In this document: positions 22,829 to 32,260 of the stretch, in pieces
Position numbering within the stretch: position 1 is the first letter of the stretch
Layout: each line of letters starts with the position of its first letter
Origin: Magicicada septendecula
Taxonomy: Eukaryota; Arthropoda; Insecta; Hemiptera; Cicadidae
DNA length: 64,000 nucleotides
Assembly (NCBI GenBank): GCA_034769895.1
Contig: JAWRYS010001443.1
Coordinates: forward strand, 19,505-83,504
Reading direction: 5' to 3'
The notes under the pieces: generated by a model
Database searches by the model: none
What the model was told of the DNA's origin: nothing
What the model saw: the letters and a program-made list of their open reading frames with translations, nothing else
Program-made: the position numbers and the translations under genes

Positions 22829-25334
22829 TGTAACTAAAAATCAACTTTGTTACTTTTTTACTTATGTGTTACTCCCGTGTATCAATGTTAAGTCCCACCT
22901 TGGATGCTTTAATTTGATATCAATATATTATATTGGTTGTATTTCTTATTTAATTACAGTTACAGTTTGTAGTTAATTTAAAAAAATTTAAATTAACCAA
23001 TTCGATCTCTTTAAAAGGAAAATATTTATTATGTTGTTGTAGATGCGACCTCCTGCAACTCAATATTAATTTATAAAAAGAAAACAATTTTTTATTATAT
23101 CGTTGCTGCAACTCGTATGTTGAACATCGTCCTGTGTTAATCAATTACTAAGTGTTTTACCAGAGTATAACGCTATATTACAGGTATCCTAGTTAATAAT
23201 TCGGTAATTCTCTCCAACCCTATTCGGTCCGTATTATTTAAATTAATTCAAGTGTGGCGAAGAGAATACGTTAGTTCGGCACTCTCCCGTTTCCACCAGC
23301 TGTCTGCAACAAGCGCTGCTATTCGTAATTGACCCGCTTTTATAGGTTAGTTAGTTTCACTTGATAGTTTAATCACCTTCTTTATCTGTAAATTACTTCC
23401 CCATCAAAATACAATACCTATTCTACAATAACACAGAACATTATTACATACAAGAAGGATTCTTTGATTATATTATTTTTTAATTTCCAACAGTCTCCCT
23501 CACAGTTTATCTGATCGTAATATCGATCGTACAATGCTGAATCGATTTGTTAGTAGACTAGTACTGTATAATAAAATTTAAATATAATTTTTGTTTATCT
23601 CTTATCCCAGGGTACGTGTGATTCTTTTAACGATTAGTAAGGCCAGGTAATGCAAAATTAAGGTTACTAAGTATTACAAATTGTTATTAATTCTTAATGT
23701 ATAAAATTAAATATAAGCTGGTGTTACCGTACAATGCGATTCTCAAGATAGCCGTGTCTGTTTACAGCCACATCAAGACGTACTGATGAGGTTACTTTTG
23801 ACCAGAAAATGTGTCCAGATTATCAATAAAGGTGGAAAGGTGATGTCCCGGAGTGTAACAGGAATTCTTCTGTTCTTCGTTCTTCTTCGCGATCCTCGTG
23901 GTTGTCGGTCCCAGTGGAATTGGTGTACTATTACAATTTCTTCAATCTCTTGGAAGTGAGGTTTATTTCTTCAGTACCAAAGGTTCCTTGTGTATGTTTG
24001 GTTTATATTGGCATTAATTTAGACTTCTTGTCCATTCAAGAAGAATCTTGGTTTAATTGTAAATCGGTTTCACCATCACCTTTAATGGAATTAGTTTGAA
24101 GAAGAAATTATTAATTCCGCTACTTTTGGGATGTGTATAATTATATTTCCTGAAATCTGGTTCAGTAATTATTACTCAGTTTTGTTTTAATGGATTGGCT
24201 TTAATACATTAGATTTATTAAGGTTGATTCATTTTTATTTTATTTTATTTTATGTTTAAATTTTTCTACTGAACTGTTCCCAATAGCATATAACAATCGA
24301 TTGTTGAAATCAACAAAATTTCTTGCATTTTAGTTACCCTAACAACCATTACTTTCTGTCATTGGATAATATTTGATATCCTAGAGCCAGAATTAGAAAA
24401 TATTACTACTCTTTTTTTAATAAAATACTCCATGCTTGGAATTACACCAAATCACATAAAACTCTCACTTAATCTGCCTTATTAAACCATATATATTTTA
24501 CTATAATTTCATCTGACTGGACTTATTAAAAAGGTATTAATTTCCTTTTACAAATATTAAATTTAGGCCTATTGGTTTTCTTACACCTGTTATAATTTAG
24601 TTTTGTTTTTAACTTAATTTTTCTTTACCTGACCTACTGTACAAATAGTCACTGGCTTATGGCCACTTACATCAATTTTAATTTCCTGGTTTCAATTCAT
24701 TATATTATTTAGTTCATCATTGAACCCTTCATTGTTTTTTAACATAACTATAAGAACTACTTGCCAACTTATTAACACTTATTGCCTTCCTGGCCAAGTT
24801 TACAAACATTATTTTAAACACCTTCATTAATCAATTAAAGTAAATACATTTAACATAATATCATAACTAATAAATGTACTTATACTTAATTATTTAAATA
24901 CAATTTTAACATAAATAAATTGAGTACCTAGGACTTAGTACTTCCTTAAAGCAACAGCTCCACACTTACTATCCACAAAACATAAAATAAATATCCTGTA
25001 AATACTACATCATGCTACAGTACAACACCAAGTACATTTTATAACACATTAAATATTAATTGAACAGTATATTATACGCAACTCCTACACATTAAACTCC
25101 TCCCACTAGACACAACGTTTATGTTTTACATCTCATACTACTCATTACATATTTTAGATTTAGGTACACTTTTAATGTTTTATTACTTAGTAACCTTACT
25201 AGGTACATCTAATGCATTCTTCAGGTGAGATGGGCCCTCTTGTATTTAATTACAACAGGCTTTGGGCATTGTTTTAAATCATATTTACATAGTTTTTTAT
25301 GTAACTTCGGGGACCTCAACTCTGTTACGTTACA
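22829..25334 (-). repeat. Ty3/gypsy LTR, right end of the array
   Basis: Complete LTR of 2506 bp. It carries clearly more differences than the two inner LTRs (for example around 23240, 23400, 23450-23470, 23555, 24970, 25112, 25205 and 25305), including one extra T. It ends TTACA at 25334, where the polypurine tract of another copy is not found; unrelated sequence (ATATATATGTAATCG) follows. This is the outer 5' LTR of the array and the junction with the Polinton-like region. Confidence 0.88.
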
Positions 25335-25379
25335 ATATATATGTAATCGTACGCGACAAATGAAGATGTCCATTCGGTC

Positions 25380-25685
25380 CTACTGTACAATTTCTACTAT
25401 GTAAGCTCTATCCTTTTCTCCGCGATAAATTAGTTGCAGCGAACACGGTACTAAATTTTTTAATTCCTCATCTTCCAAAACGCCTGCGTATCTCTTCGGT
25501 AGATATACACGATATTTTAGTTTAGGGTCTCTGTAATCTTGGAGAGTGACGAGTACAGCTTTCCCGTACTTTGCGTCTATATTCTGCATTTCTTCTATTG
25601 GATATTTTACACCGATTATCAATTCCTTCATTTTTTTATACTCAATTGCGCTAATAGTTGCAAACTTTTCAGTGAATGATGCCAT
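25380..25685 (-). CDS. Small conserved Polinton-associated protein (function unknown)
   Basis: 101 aa from a true ATG at 25685. The pattern KYPIEEM...KYGKAVLVTL...YRVYLPKRYAGVLEDEE...LQLIYRG resembles small uncharacterised proteins I recall in insect Maverick/Polinton elements. A beta-rich, OB-like fold is possible but not shown. It is the leftmost gene of the region and ends 45 bp from the gypsy LTR. An A/T-rich motif TATTTAT (minus strand) lies about 80 bp upstream of the start, in front of a GCGCACGAGCG stretch. It is intact, unlike most of its neighbours. No enzymatic motif is visible. Confidence 0.5.
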   Translation of the reverse strand: MASFTEKFATISAIEYKKMKELIIGVKYPIEEMQNIDAKYGKAVLVTLQDYRDPKLKYRVYLPKRYAGVLEDEELKNLVPCSLQLIYRGEKDRAYIVEIVQ

Positions 25686-25830
25686 TTTAAAATAAAGAAT
25701 TTATAATTTCTCGCGCGTCTCTCAACGAATGAACGAATAACGCTCGTGCGCAGCGGAATAAATAGGGAAGTAGTTGTGGAGGTGGAAACCGGAGAGGGGT
25801 AACCACTCAACGCACAGTAAGCGTTTCTTT

Positions 25831-26134
25831 TTAACCGTGTGAACAGGATACGAGCTGATTTCTCACGAATCGATGGGTAGGTGGGGAAGAGTGGAGTCGG
25901 TTATTTTTTATACGTCTCGACAGCACTCGTGCTTGTTCGAACATGTCATCGACGCTAATTTATTTTTTAGACAGGTGATGTATTTAACCGTGTGAACAGG
26001 ATACGACTTGATTTCTCACGGTTCGATGAGTAGGTGGGGAAGAGGGTGTCGGTTATTTTTTTATACGACTAGACAGCGCTCGTGCTTGTTTGAACATGTC
26101 GTCGACGCTAATTTATTTTTAGTCAGATGATGTA
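25831..26134. repeat. Two tandem copies of a ~152-bp sequence
   Basis: 25831-25983 and 25984-26134 are direct repeats, about 90% alike, both beginning TTAACCGTGTGAACAGGATA and ending at TGATGTA. They lie upstream of the 101-aa gene. They are non-coding as far as I can see. They could be a duplicated promoter or origin element, or subterminal repeats of the element. Confidence 0.85.
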
Positions 26135-26194
26135 ATCGATAGAAAGGCGACGACTGTTATTTTTTACGTAAGCGCTAAACAATAATGTTTTCAA

Positions 26195-26718
26195 TTAGTA
26201 ATTTATCAGAAACGTATTGACTATTCTAAAATCTGATACAACCCACTCGCGTAAAGCGTGTACTCTAGTATTTGTACATATTTCCGGAAATAAGCGGTGC
26301 GCGAGACAGGCTGTTCCGTGTATTGATTGTAATTTATCGAGTTTGGGACAACCGAAATCTTCTAAATTTATAATATTAAAATGCACGATACGCTTCTGTA
26401 GAAATCTTTTTTTTTTTTGCAATCCTTTTACGAACACGAAGTTAAAAGGAAACGTATACTTTTCTAATATCGGTACAAGATGTTCGTACGATGTGTCCCT
26501 GTCCGTCCACGTTAGTCATGATAATGGTCTGTTAACCATCTGTTTGTCCTCACATGTTTGTGATTCGAAACAATCGTGTCTACTGGATGTATAAATATCC
26601 AATGCCTGCTGGCAAATGCGGTGACGCCCATAACGGCTAGTTCCTTAACGAGTTCGCTTCCATCGTTGTCGATGAGACAGTGAAAGTCAAGTATGACTGC
26701 TAGTTTATCCTCGCACAT
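26195..26718 (-). pseudogene. Uncharacterised insect mobile-element protein (broken)
   Basis: Two minus-strand segments belong to one protein. 26512-26718 (ATG at 26718) has AVILDFHCLIDNDGSELVKE, then HWIFIHP and NRWLTDHYH. 26195 to about 26505, in another frame, has FVFVKGLQKKKRF, then FGCPKLDKL, CLAHRLFPEIC and ALREWV. This order (LDF, KELA, HWIF, WL..HH, VKGLEKK, CP.L..L, C..H) matches a protein family that I recall from many insect mobile elements, with no known function. The break is a frame change near 26505-26515. The name of the family is from memory and untested. Confidence 0.55.
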
Positions 26719-27124
26719 CCTTTTTCGTTATAAACAACGTGTTTGGTTTTACTAGGAACGTTGCAGATCCGTCCGTCTTATGGAACAGACTCGTTGTATA
26801 TTGTGAAACGCTCGTAAAGAATTTGTTCGGGACGTTTATTTTGTACCTTATATTTTCGTCACGGATCAGTGCAACAAATTTACATCAAAACGTTGTATAC
26901 AAAATTTTCTATAGGGTACAGTACTGTATGCTTTAAGTCACTGCAGCGTATGTACTCGTACGGAGATAGCAGCTCCATGCGTCCGTCTTCAACGCGTGCT
27001 GTTCAAACACTGAGGTATGCGATATTAGCGGAGGTTGGATTAAAACACTTTTGTCACAGCAGCATATATATATATTTTCAAACCTGGTGTTCACTAGACG
27101 ATAAAAGTATAGCGTGAAAACGAA
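26719..27124. other. Non-coding spacer with a short YPIE fragment
   Basis: No gene is recognised in these 406 bp. On the minus strand a 32-codon frame from ATG at 26978 to 26880 has VLYPIENF, loosely like the KYPIE segment of the 101-aa protein at 25380; it could be a decayed relative. An AT dinucleotide run (27065-27075) precedes it and may act as a TATA-like element. Confidence 0.3.
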
Positions 27125-27814
27125 CTAGAAATACGCTCTCATGTAAGCGGTGTATGCGGTTCTACATAAGGGACAATTATGTAGGGTTATAGCGCAATTC
27201 ACGCATGTGATAAAATGTCGACAGGGAATAAGTACAACTTCCACGTTTTGTGTGTAACAGACTTTGCGCATCGTATCACGATTCAAGCTTCCTTCTACGT
27301 TTCTTATATTCTCCTTGATCGTGTCGGTGCGTTGTTCGTTCTTTGCTGTCACTGCTGCTGCTGCTGTTGGTGCTTGCGCTTCGGTAACGATACCCAGTGC
27401 CTTGATGATAAAATTTTTATCTTTCATTAACATTACGTAAGAGCACGCAGGGAAATGACGTGCGTGTTCCATCCAAGCATATTCTCCAAGTTCCCATTTG
27501 TTTAATCCGCCTCCACAGCAAAAACAAATCACTCTATCGTTACATCCGGTGTAAAAGAGACCCGCTTCTGATAATTCTTTAGGCGTTATAGTTAACGATA
27601 CAGGCCATTCTTTAAAACTCTTTAAACGGTTTTCCAAGTTTCTGTAACGTGTGTACGGAGATGTGATTTTTTGAATTAGGATGACCTGCACTTCTTTATC
27701 GTCTGGTGATAAGGACTTGATTGACGTCGTCGTCGTCGCCGCTTCACCGCATTGTTTGAAATAGCGGTTGTTGTTGGGATTGATATCGTCATCATCGATA
27801 TCGTGTGAAAGCAT
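27125..27814 (-). CDS. iap: Inhibitor of apoptosis protein (BIR + RING), RING altered
   Basis: 229 aa from ATG at 27814 (the frame is open further upstream but without an ATG). After an acidic N-terminus comes one BIR domain (about residues 50-125): NRLKSFKEWP, LSEAGLFYTG, CFCC, then H and C of the zinc site (WMEHARHFPAC). The C-terminus is an IAP-type RING (VVLIPCRHFITCVNCA, CPLCR). BIR proteins bind caspases or IAP antagonists; RING confers E3 ubiquitin ligase activity. The first RING zinc ligand is missing: the segment reads MRKVCY where the family has a Cys in place of Arg. The gene lies downstream of the capsid genes on the same strand, separated by AT-rich repeats that probably hold its promoter. 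Confidence 0.85.
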   Translation of the reverse strand: MLSHDIDDDDINPNNNRYFKQCGEAATTTTSIKSLSPDDKEVQVILIQKITSPYTRYRNLENRLKSFKEWPVSLTITPKELSEAGLFYTGCNDRVICFCCGGGLNKWELGEYAWMEHARHFPACSYVMLMKDKNFIIKALGIVTEAQAPTAAAAVTAKNEQRTDTIKENIRNVEGSLNRDTMRKVCYTQNVEVVLIPCRHFITCVNCAITLHNCPLCRTAYTAYMRAYF

Positions 27815-27897
27815 CTTGTGCGTCCACTCACGACTCGTGCTGATGAAACACTGAGCAAATAATAGGGAGGAGAGGATAATCGTTTCCCCCTCCACAA

Positions 27898-28145
27898 AAA
27901 TAAAATACACGAAAATTGATTACATTTTTTTTTAATAAAATATCACATTACATTCTATTTACAACAAAATAAAAATACATGAAAATTTATTACATTTTTT
28001 AATAAAATATCACATTACATTCTATTTACAACAAAATAAAAATACATGAAAATTGATTACATTTTTTTAATTAAAAAAAATCACATACATATAACGCACA
28101 CATTACATTCTAAAAAAAGCAACGTTCTATTTACAGCAAAAAAAA
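27898..28145. repeat. AT-rich tandem repeat, ~67-bp unit
   Basis: Three imperfect copies of a unit containing AAAATTGATTACATTTTTT, ATAAAATATCACATTACATTC and TATTTACAAC; the third is interrupted. They lie between the capsid gene's 3' end and the IAP start. AATAAA-type signals on both strands would suit polyadenylation, and AT richness would suit a promoter. Confidence 0.8.
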
Positions 28146-28166
28146 ACATTAATATATAGTAAGCGT

Positions 28167-29414
28167 TTAATTGTGTCTGCGCACTGTGTTGGATAACGGA
28201 GTGTACACGTTGATTGAATCATGCAGTATCAAGCAGTAGGCCGCGGTCTGAGCGGGGAAATTGGTCGATGACTCGAATTCCAATCTAACGTCGACTGGTG
28301 AAGACTTGAGCGATTCGTCCTGTCTGCTACAATCGAAGACGAATAACGGTGCTTTTTCTATGAACTCAGTAGGTGTTAGAAGTACGTTGGGTTGACTTCT
28401 GTGGTAGTACGATTTTTGAAATCGCGTATTCATGTCGTACAGCAATGCGTAACGTCCGTTATCGATATCCAGGTTCAGGTTATCGTACGGGTAGTATTTG
28501 TCGTTCAGAAAGAGTCTCGCGTTTGTCACATTGCAGTGATCTAATTCGTCTGCATGTTTTTTCAGATTGTTCTTTCTGGCGGTCTGAAAGGTGAATATCA
28601 CGTACCGCGGTTTCTCCAGTTGTGTAGTTGTTTTCACCGTCCAAGTCTGTCTGTCGATCGTTGGTAAAGCCGGGTACTCGTGCAGTTTCCAACTACGAAA
28701 CGGTAAGAATAGCGGTAGGTCCTTGCGTATGATAACCAACAATCGTATCCGTACTTCGTTGTTCACGTACACGAACGGAATCATCCAAGAGATTTTGGTC
28801 AGTTCTATATCAGCGTTAGCGGGCGCATTCGTGGACGAGAACAGAGCGTTAGCGTCGCTGAAAGTGCGCAACAGTATCAGTTCCTGTTTCATGTTTAAAA
28901 TAACGTGTGTGAAATCCTCAGCGAATCCCATCAGCATCCTCAACGGTATGCAAAAGTTGAATTCCTCGTGTTTGCCGGTCGGTGTTAGCTCGTCAGCTGT
29001 AGGAGCAACCCAACCGGCGTTTTGCATCGAAACAATGTCCTGCTTGCCGACAGATAGAACGGTTTTAATAGTGGACGTGATGCCAACGCTCTTGGTACGA
29101 TCCACTTCTACACCGGCCAGTTAGTAACGGATTTCTTCGAAGAGAAACGCGATCGCGTTGTTGATCATTTTCACGTTCACAGTACCGGTGCTGTCGGTCT
29201 TTTTGCTCAACTTGCCTTCAACGTACAGGAAACTTTCCATCGGTAAAGTGAATACTTCCTGTTGCAGTAGGCCTATAGGTATTTGTATCTCATCGTTATT
29301 TCCGTATCGTGACGCCGACGCGTACGGTGCATGAGGATGATATTCGTAATGCGTGATGTTGTCTTCAAAGAATGGCCGACGTTCAACCGATAAGACGATA
29401 CCGCTGTCCGTCAT
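28167..29414 (-). pseudogene. Major capsid protein, Polinton/adintovirus hexon type (in-frame stop)
   Basis: One frame from ATG at 29414 to TAA at 28167 (415 codons) with a single TAA at 29121-29123 after residue 97. The N-terminal part ends in the conserved NAIAFLFEEIRY and the C-terminal part continues at once with GVEVDRTKSVGITSTI and GWVAPTADE, typical of the double jelly-roll major capsid of Maverick/Polinton elements. This protein would build the icosahedral shell with the penton at 29607. The order capsid, small protein, penton, protease is the usual one. Apart from the stop it looks complete. Whether the stop is real or an assembly error cannot be told here. Confidence 0.85.
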
Positions 29415-29415
29415 G

Positions 29416-29601
29416 TTACTTGTTTTTCTTGAGTCTGAATCCTAGTGAAATCAGGTAGCGTCGGTTAGTTGCTGTTAACCGTGCCAATGACGAACGTCTA
29501 CTGATACTTTTTCCAAAAGTGTTGACCTCTATTATCTTGTGGTGCGAGCCGTCGCCGCCGCCGCTCTTCATCACGGGGGTATCGGTGAAATAAATTCCCA
29601 T
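29416..29601 (-). CDS. Small basic virion-type protein
   Basis: 61 aa, ATG at 29601, ending one base before the capsid ATG. It has a Gly/His segment (SGGGDGSHHK) and a basic C-terminus NRRYLISLGFRLKK. A small basic protein ending in a LGFxLKK-like motif is common between penton and capsid genes of Polintons in my recollection; a core or capsid-cement role is inferred from size, charge and position only. Confidence 0.5.
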   Translation of the reverse strand: MGIYFTDTPVMKSGGGDGSHHKIIEVNTFGKSISRRSSLARLTATNRRYLISLGFRLKKNK

Positions 29602-29606
29602 GATTA

Positions 29607-30311
29607 CTACACACGTTTCAAATGTATACGCACAGTGATGACTTCGCCTTGAAAATTCACAATATCACCGTCCTGATCGTGTACAGACACTGTAACGTTA
29701 CGCAAGTGTAGTACGTTAAGCGGAAAATAAATGACGTTTCTAGGCGTTTCTACTATCTTGAATCCTGGCTTAACCGTTGGATAGAACGAGTGCAGTATAT
29801 GCTCGTTTCGACCCGCCTTGTACGAATCTTGTACAGCGTTACACCTTATCTCCAAAACGTTCACTTTGTTAATGTTTACAGGTGCGTCCGACGTGTGTAA
29901 AATATACGCTTCTAACTTTCGGTTCTTGGAAAAACCCAACATGGTACCGATCGTGTGTTCCGTACATCCGAAATCGATATCGTATGAACAATAAATTTCA
30001 CATTTCAACGTGTTGTTGTTGGGTCGTAGAGAAAATTTCGGGTCTGCTAGTTCTTTCTTCAGGTACGTTTCGATATCGCTGATTTCGTACACACCGGTCG
30101 GTATATTGACGAGTTCTAACGTTTTACGTGCTCCCTTTAGTACGGGAAAGACGTTGTTTCTTCCGCTTCCCACGTTCGGTATAGAGTTGTACGTGGTAAA
30201 GTCCAGCAGTCCCGCGTACCATTCACCGTCCGTCAGTTCAAGCGGTGGAAAAAAATCACATACCAGTGCGCGCGGATCCGTTCCTGTGACGGTGACCGTA
30301 AGTGAAGACAT
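29607..30311 (-). CDS. Minor capsid (penton) protein, Polinton type
   Basis: 234 aa, true ATG at 30311, uninterrupted. The N-terminus SLTVTVTGTDPRALVCDFFP, then LTDGEWYAGLLDFTTYNSIPN, LGFSKNRKL in the middle and VNVLEIRCN towards the end match the single jelly-roll penton protein of Maverick/Polinton elements, which forms the vertices of the capsid. It sits between protease (9 bp upstream) and the small basic protein (5 bp downstream), so the late genes are tightly packed. No lesion is visible. Confidence 0.82.
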   Translation of the reverse strand: MSSLTVTVTGTDPRALVCDFFPPLELTDGEWYAGLLDFTTYNSIPNVGSGRNNVFPVLKGARKTLELVNIPTGVYEISDIETYLKKELADPKFSLRPNNNTLKCEIYCSYDIDFGCTEHTIGTMLGFSKNRKLEAYILHTSDAPVNINKVNVLEIRCNAVQDSYKAGRNEHILHSFYPTVKPGFKIVETPRNVIYFPLNVLHLRNVTVSVHDQDGDIVNFQGEVITVRIHLKRV

Positions 30312-30319
30312 TTTGTCGT

Positions 30320-30679
30320 TTACTGATCGTTCGATGTCAAAAAATCCAAACCTAAATGTCCGCAGATGACTGTGTCCGACGGCTGTTTCCGTGTGTAATT
30401 GTAATGAACGTCGGTCACGTTCGATCCAAAGTACCGTATTAGCTCGACAGGAGGGCGCAGATTGCCGAATCCATCAAAGTACCAGACACTGTCGCCTCGC
30501 TTCTTGTAGCATACCCAATGCGTGCCCGGTCCGGTAGCGTCGTCCAGATTCACGATCGCGCTTTCGTTCTCCCACGGTGATGTACTAGGAAGTGCGTCGC
30601 GCATGTACACGCCTCTGAAATAAGGTATACGCAATAGTTTCGTGTACTCATAAAGATCTCGATCGGACAACGGACGCAC
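30320..30679 (-). CDS. Adenain-like cysteine protease
   Basis: 119 codons, with the catalytic set of the adenovirus-type maturation protease: His in GTHWVCY (about residue 53), Asp in WYFDGFGN, Gln six residues before the Cys (QPSDTVIC) and the nucleophile Cys in ICGHLGLDF. It would process virion precursors. The conserved RPLSDRDL start is preceded by GTG, not ATG, and no in-frame ATG lies upstream before the overlap with the PLA2 gene, so the start codon seems lost. The C-terminus is short (the frame closes eight residues after GLDF), compared with about 200 aa for adenain. Confidence 0.8.
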   Translation of the reverse strand: MRPLSDRDLYEYTKLLRIPYFRGVYMRDALPSTSPWENESAIVNLDDATGPGTHWVCYKKRGDSVWYFDGFGNLRPPVELIRYFGSNVTDVHYNYTRKQPSDTVICGHLGLDFLTSNDQ

Positions 30680-30690
30680 GGGTATTTTGA

Positions 30691-31266
30691 TTAGTTTTTT
30701 CGGTACGGACGAAGGTATAGTCCTGAAGCCTTTTTACCACCGGTCCGTCTTCGTCGTCGTCGTCCCGTGACCGTCGTCGTCCTCCTCCTCTTCCTGATTA
30801 TCGTGCGTTGAACCGGCTTGCGTCGTCTGGTGCGACGTCGACGTTTACGCACACCACCACCACCGCCGCAGCATAGCCCGCTGCCTAACGCCGATTTCGC
30901 CTTCATCGCTGCTGCTACGGCTGCCGCGTACGCTCTTCCACTGATGCCCGAATTCAAAGCTTTCACTCGTTCCCACGCCTTACCGGCTAGCACGCGATCC
31001 GCTACACGTCGTCGTTCGTTGTCCTTGTACTTGCTGTAAGCGATATCGTGTTCGCGACAAGCTTCGTCCAACTCGTTGATTCCTCGATCACCGCGAGCCA
31101 ATCTCTCCTCTAGTTTCGTTCCGGATCCACAGAACCTGTAGCCGGGCAGATGTAGTTCCACCGGTAATACGTCCACCGCTCGATTGATCAGTGCAGGTAC
31201 TGACTTCGCAACGAATGGTACCGCGCTTTTAACTATTTTTCCGATAAGACCACACCCCCCTTTTTT
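30691..31266 (-). CDS. PLA2-like domain protein with Arg-rich tail (virion protein)
   Basis: The N-terminal half matches the parvoviral VP1-type phospholipase A2 domain: calcium loop PGYRFCGSGTKL, catalytic pair in ELDEACREHDIAYSKYK. In parvoviruses this enzyme opens the endosomal membrane. A Gly/Ala/Lys linker follows and then a strongly Arg-rich tail (about residues 110-155) that would bind DNA, like adenovirus core proteins. No ATG exists in frame: the frame opens after a TAA at 31267 through a run of eight A's and six G's (minus strand), and a GTG lies at 31176. An indel in that homopolymer may hide the start. Confidence 0.75.
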   Translation of the reverse strand, partial: KKGGCGLIGKIVKSAVPFVAKSVPALINRAVDVLPVELHLPGYRFCGSGTKLEERLARGDRGINELDEACREHDIAYSKYKDNERRRVADRVLAGKAWERVKALNSGISGRAYAAAVAAAMKAKSALGSGLCCGGGGGVRKRRRRTRRRKPVQRTIIRKRRRTTTVTGRRRRRRTGGKKASGLYLRPYRKN

Positions 31267-31297
31267 TTAATCTCTCGACTACGTAGTTCATACATGG

Positions 31298-32218
31298 CTA
31301 CTGTTTCGGTTGCTCTCGATAAAGGGATCTCCAATCGTGCTTGTCCTTAAATTTGTCACGATCACTAATCAACTCGTTCGTCTCCGCCTTGTTCGTAAGT
31401 AGTAAGTCTGCCTCTTCGGCACCAAGTGAAGTACGCGCTGCGCGCGTATGTAATTTATAGATATACGATACCACTTTCTCCCAACGGCGTTGGAACACTT
31501 TTGCGAGTTTGTACGTTTCGCTCTTCGCGTACCGCTTCGCCTCCTCCAATTGACGTGCGTTCACCGCGTCCGTAGCCCGTGCGCCACCGTCGCCGACGTT
31601 TAGAATAGTCTTTCCTTGTGCGTTGAAATAAGTGTCGTTTACCGCGGTGATCGTGTGTCGGTTCAAAAATTCCAAGTTCACCGCGTCCTTGTTGTTGACG
31701 GGCGGCGCTAACTGCGTTATCCGTACGTTGCCGACCATTAGGTTAGAGTTCGTATCCTTCGGTATGATTTTTCGAGTCCACGTATACTTTGGTCGCACGA
31801 ATCGGTTCCCTCAGAGACTGTATGCGATGGTCCCGAGCGTCGACGACAGCTCCGTTCTTCTTGTTCGGTGCCAGCTGTGTAAAACGTAAGCCCGAGTAGT
31901 CTACGTACTGCTTGTTGACGGCGTCCCCGAGATCGACGGGAGCGCCGACGTTGACGAGCTTACGACCTTTCACGTCTATTCCTCGCGTCGTCATCGTCGT
32001 CGACGGATCGTCGGCTAACAGACAGTGGTCACGCACGAAGCGCAGTGGAACGGCATCGTTACCGTCTTGCGGTTCGCCCAAATTGTGTATTTTTTCCCCG
32101 CTACGTCGAAGTGCCCGTCCTCGGTCATCGTGATACCAATATCCTCCCGCAGACTGCGACGCGTCTCCCTTCGCGGTCTGACAGCGCTCTGGTGTCTGCC
32201 GAACTTGTCAAAACTCAT
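31298..32218 (-). pseudogene. Fibre-like protein with DAVN repeats (two frameshifts)
   Basis: Three consecutive open pieces (from ATG at 32218, 32081-31743 and 31798-31298) form one protein of about 300 codons in frames that change at two A-runs, near 32090 and near 31765. The repeated unit, about 40-60 residues, centres on DAV: NDAVPLRFV, GDAVNKQYVD, KDAVNLEFLN, TDAVNARQLE. Similar units occur in trimeric phage tail fibres and in the neck of trimeric autotransporters. A role as a trimeric attachment fibre is inferred. It lies among virion genes, upstream of the PLA2 gene. A TATAAA lies about 40 bp before the ATG. Confidence 0.55.
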
Positions 32219-32254
32219 CTCGAGAATGATGCGCCTCGTCCGTTGTGCACGGCA

Positions 32255-32260
32255 TTTATA
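32255..32260 (-). promoter_or_regulatory. TATA box of the fibre-like gene
   Basis: TATAAA on the minus strand, 37-42 bp upstream of the ATG at 32218, which fits a start of transcription shortly before the ATG. It overlaps the last codons of the metalloprotease gene, as expected in a tightly packed viral-type genome. Confidence 0.45.

Noticed and set aside
27898-28145. Regular repeats that might be taken for a CRISPR array
   Set aside because: The units are directly adjacent, AT-rich and imperfect, with no unique spacers, and lie in a eukaryotic context.
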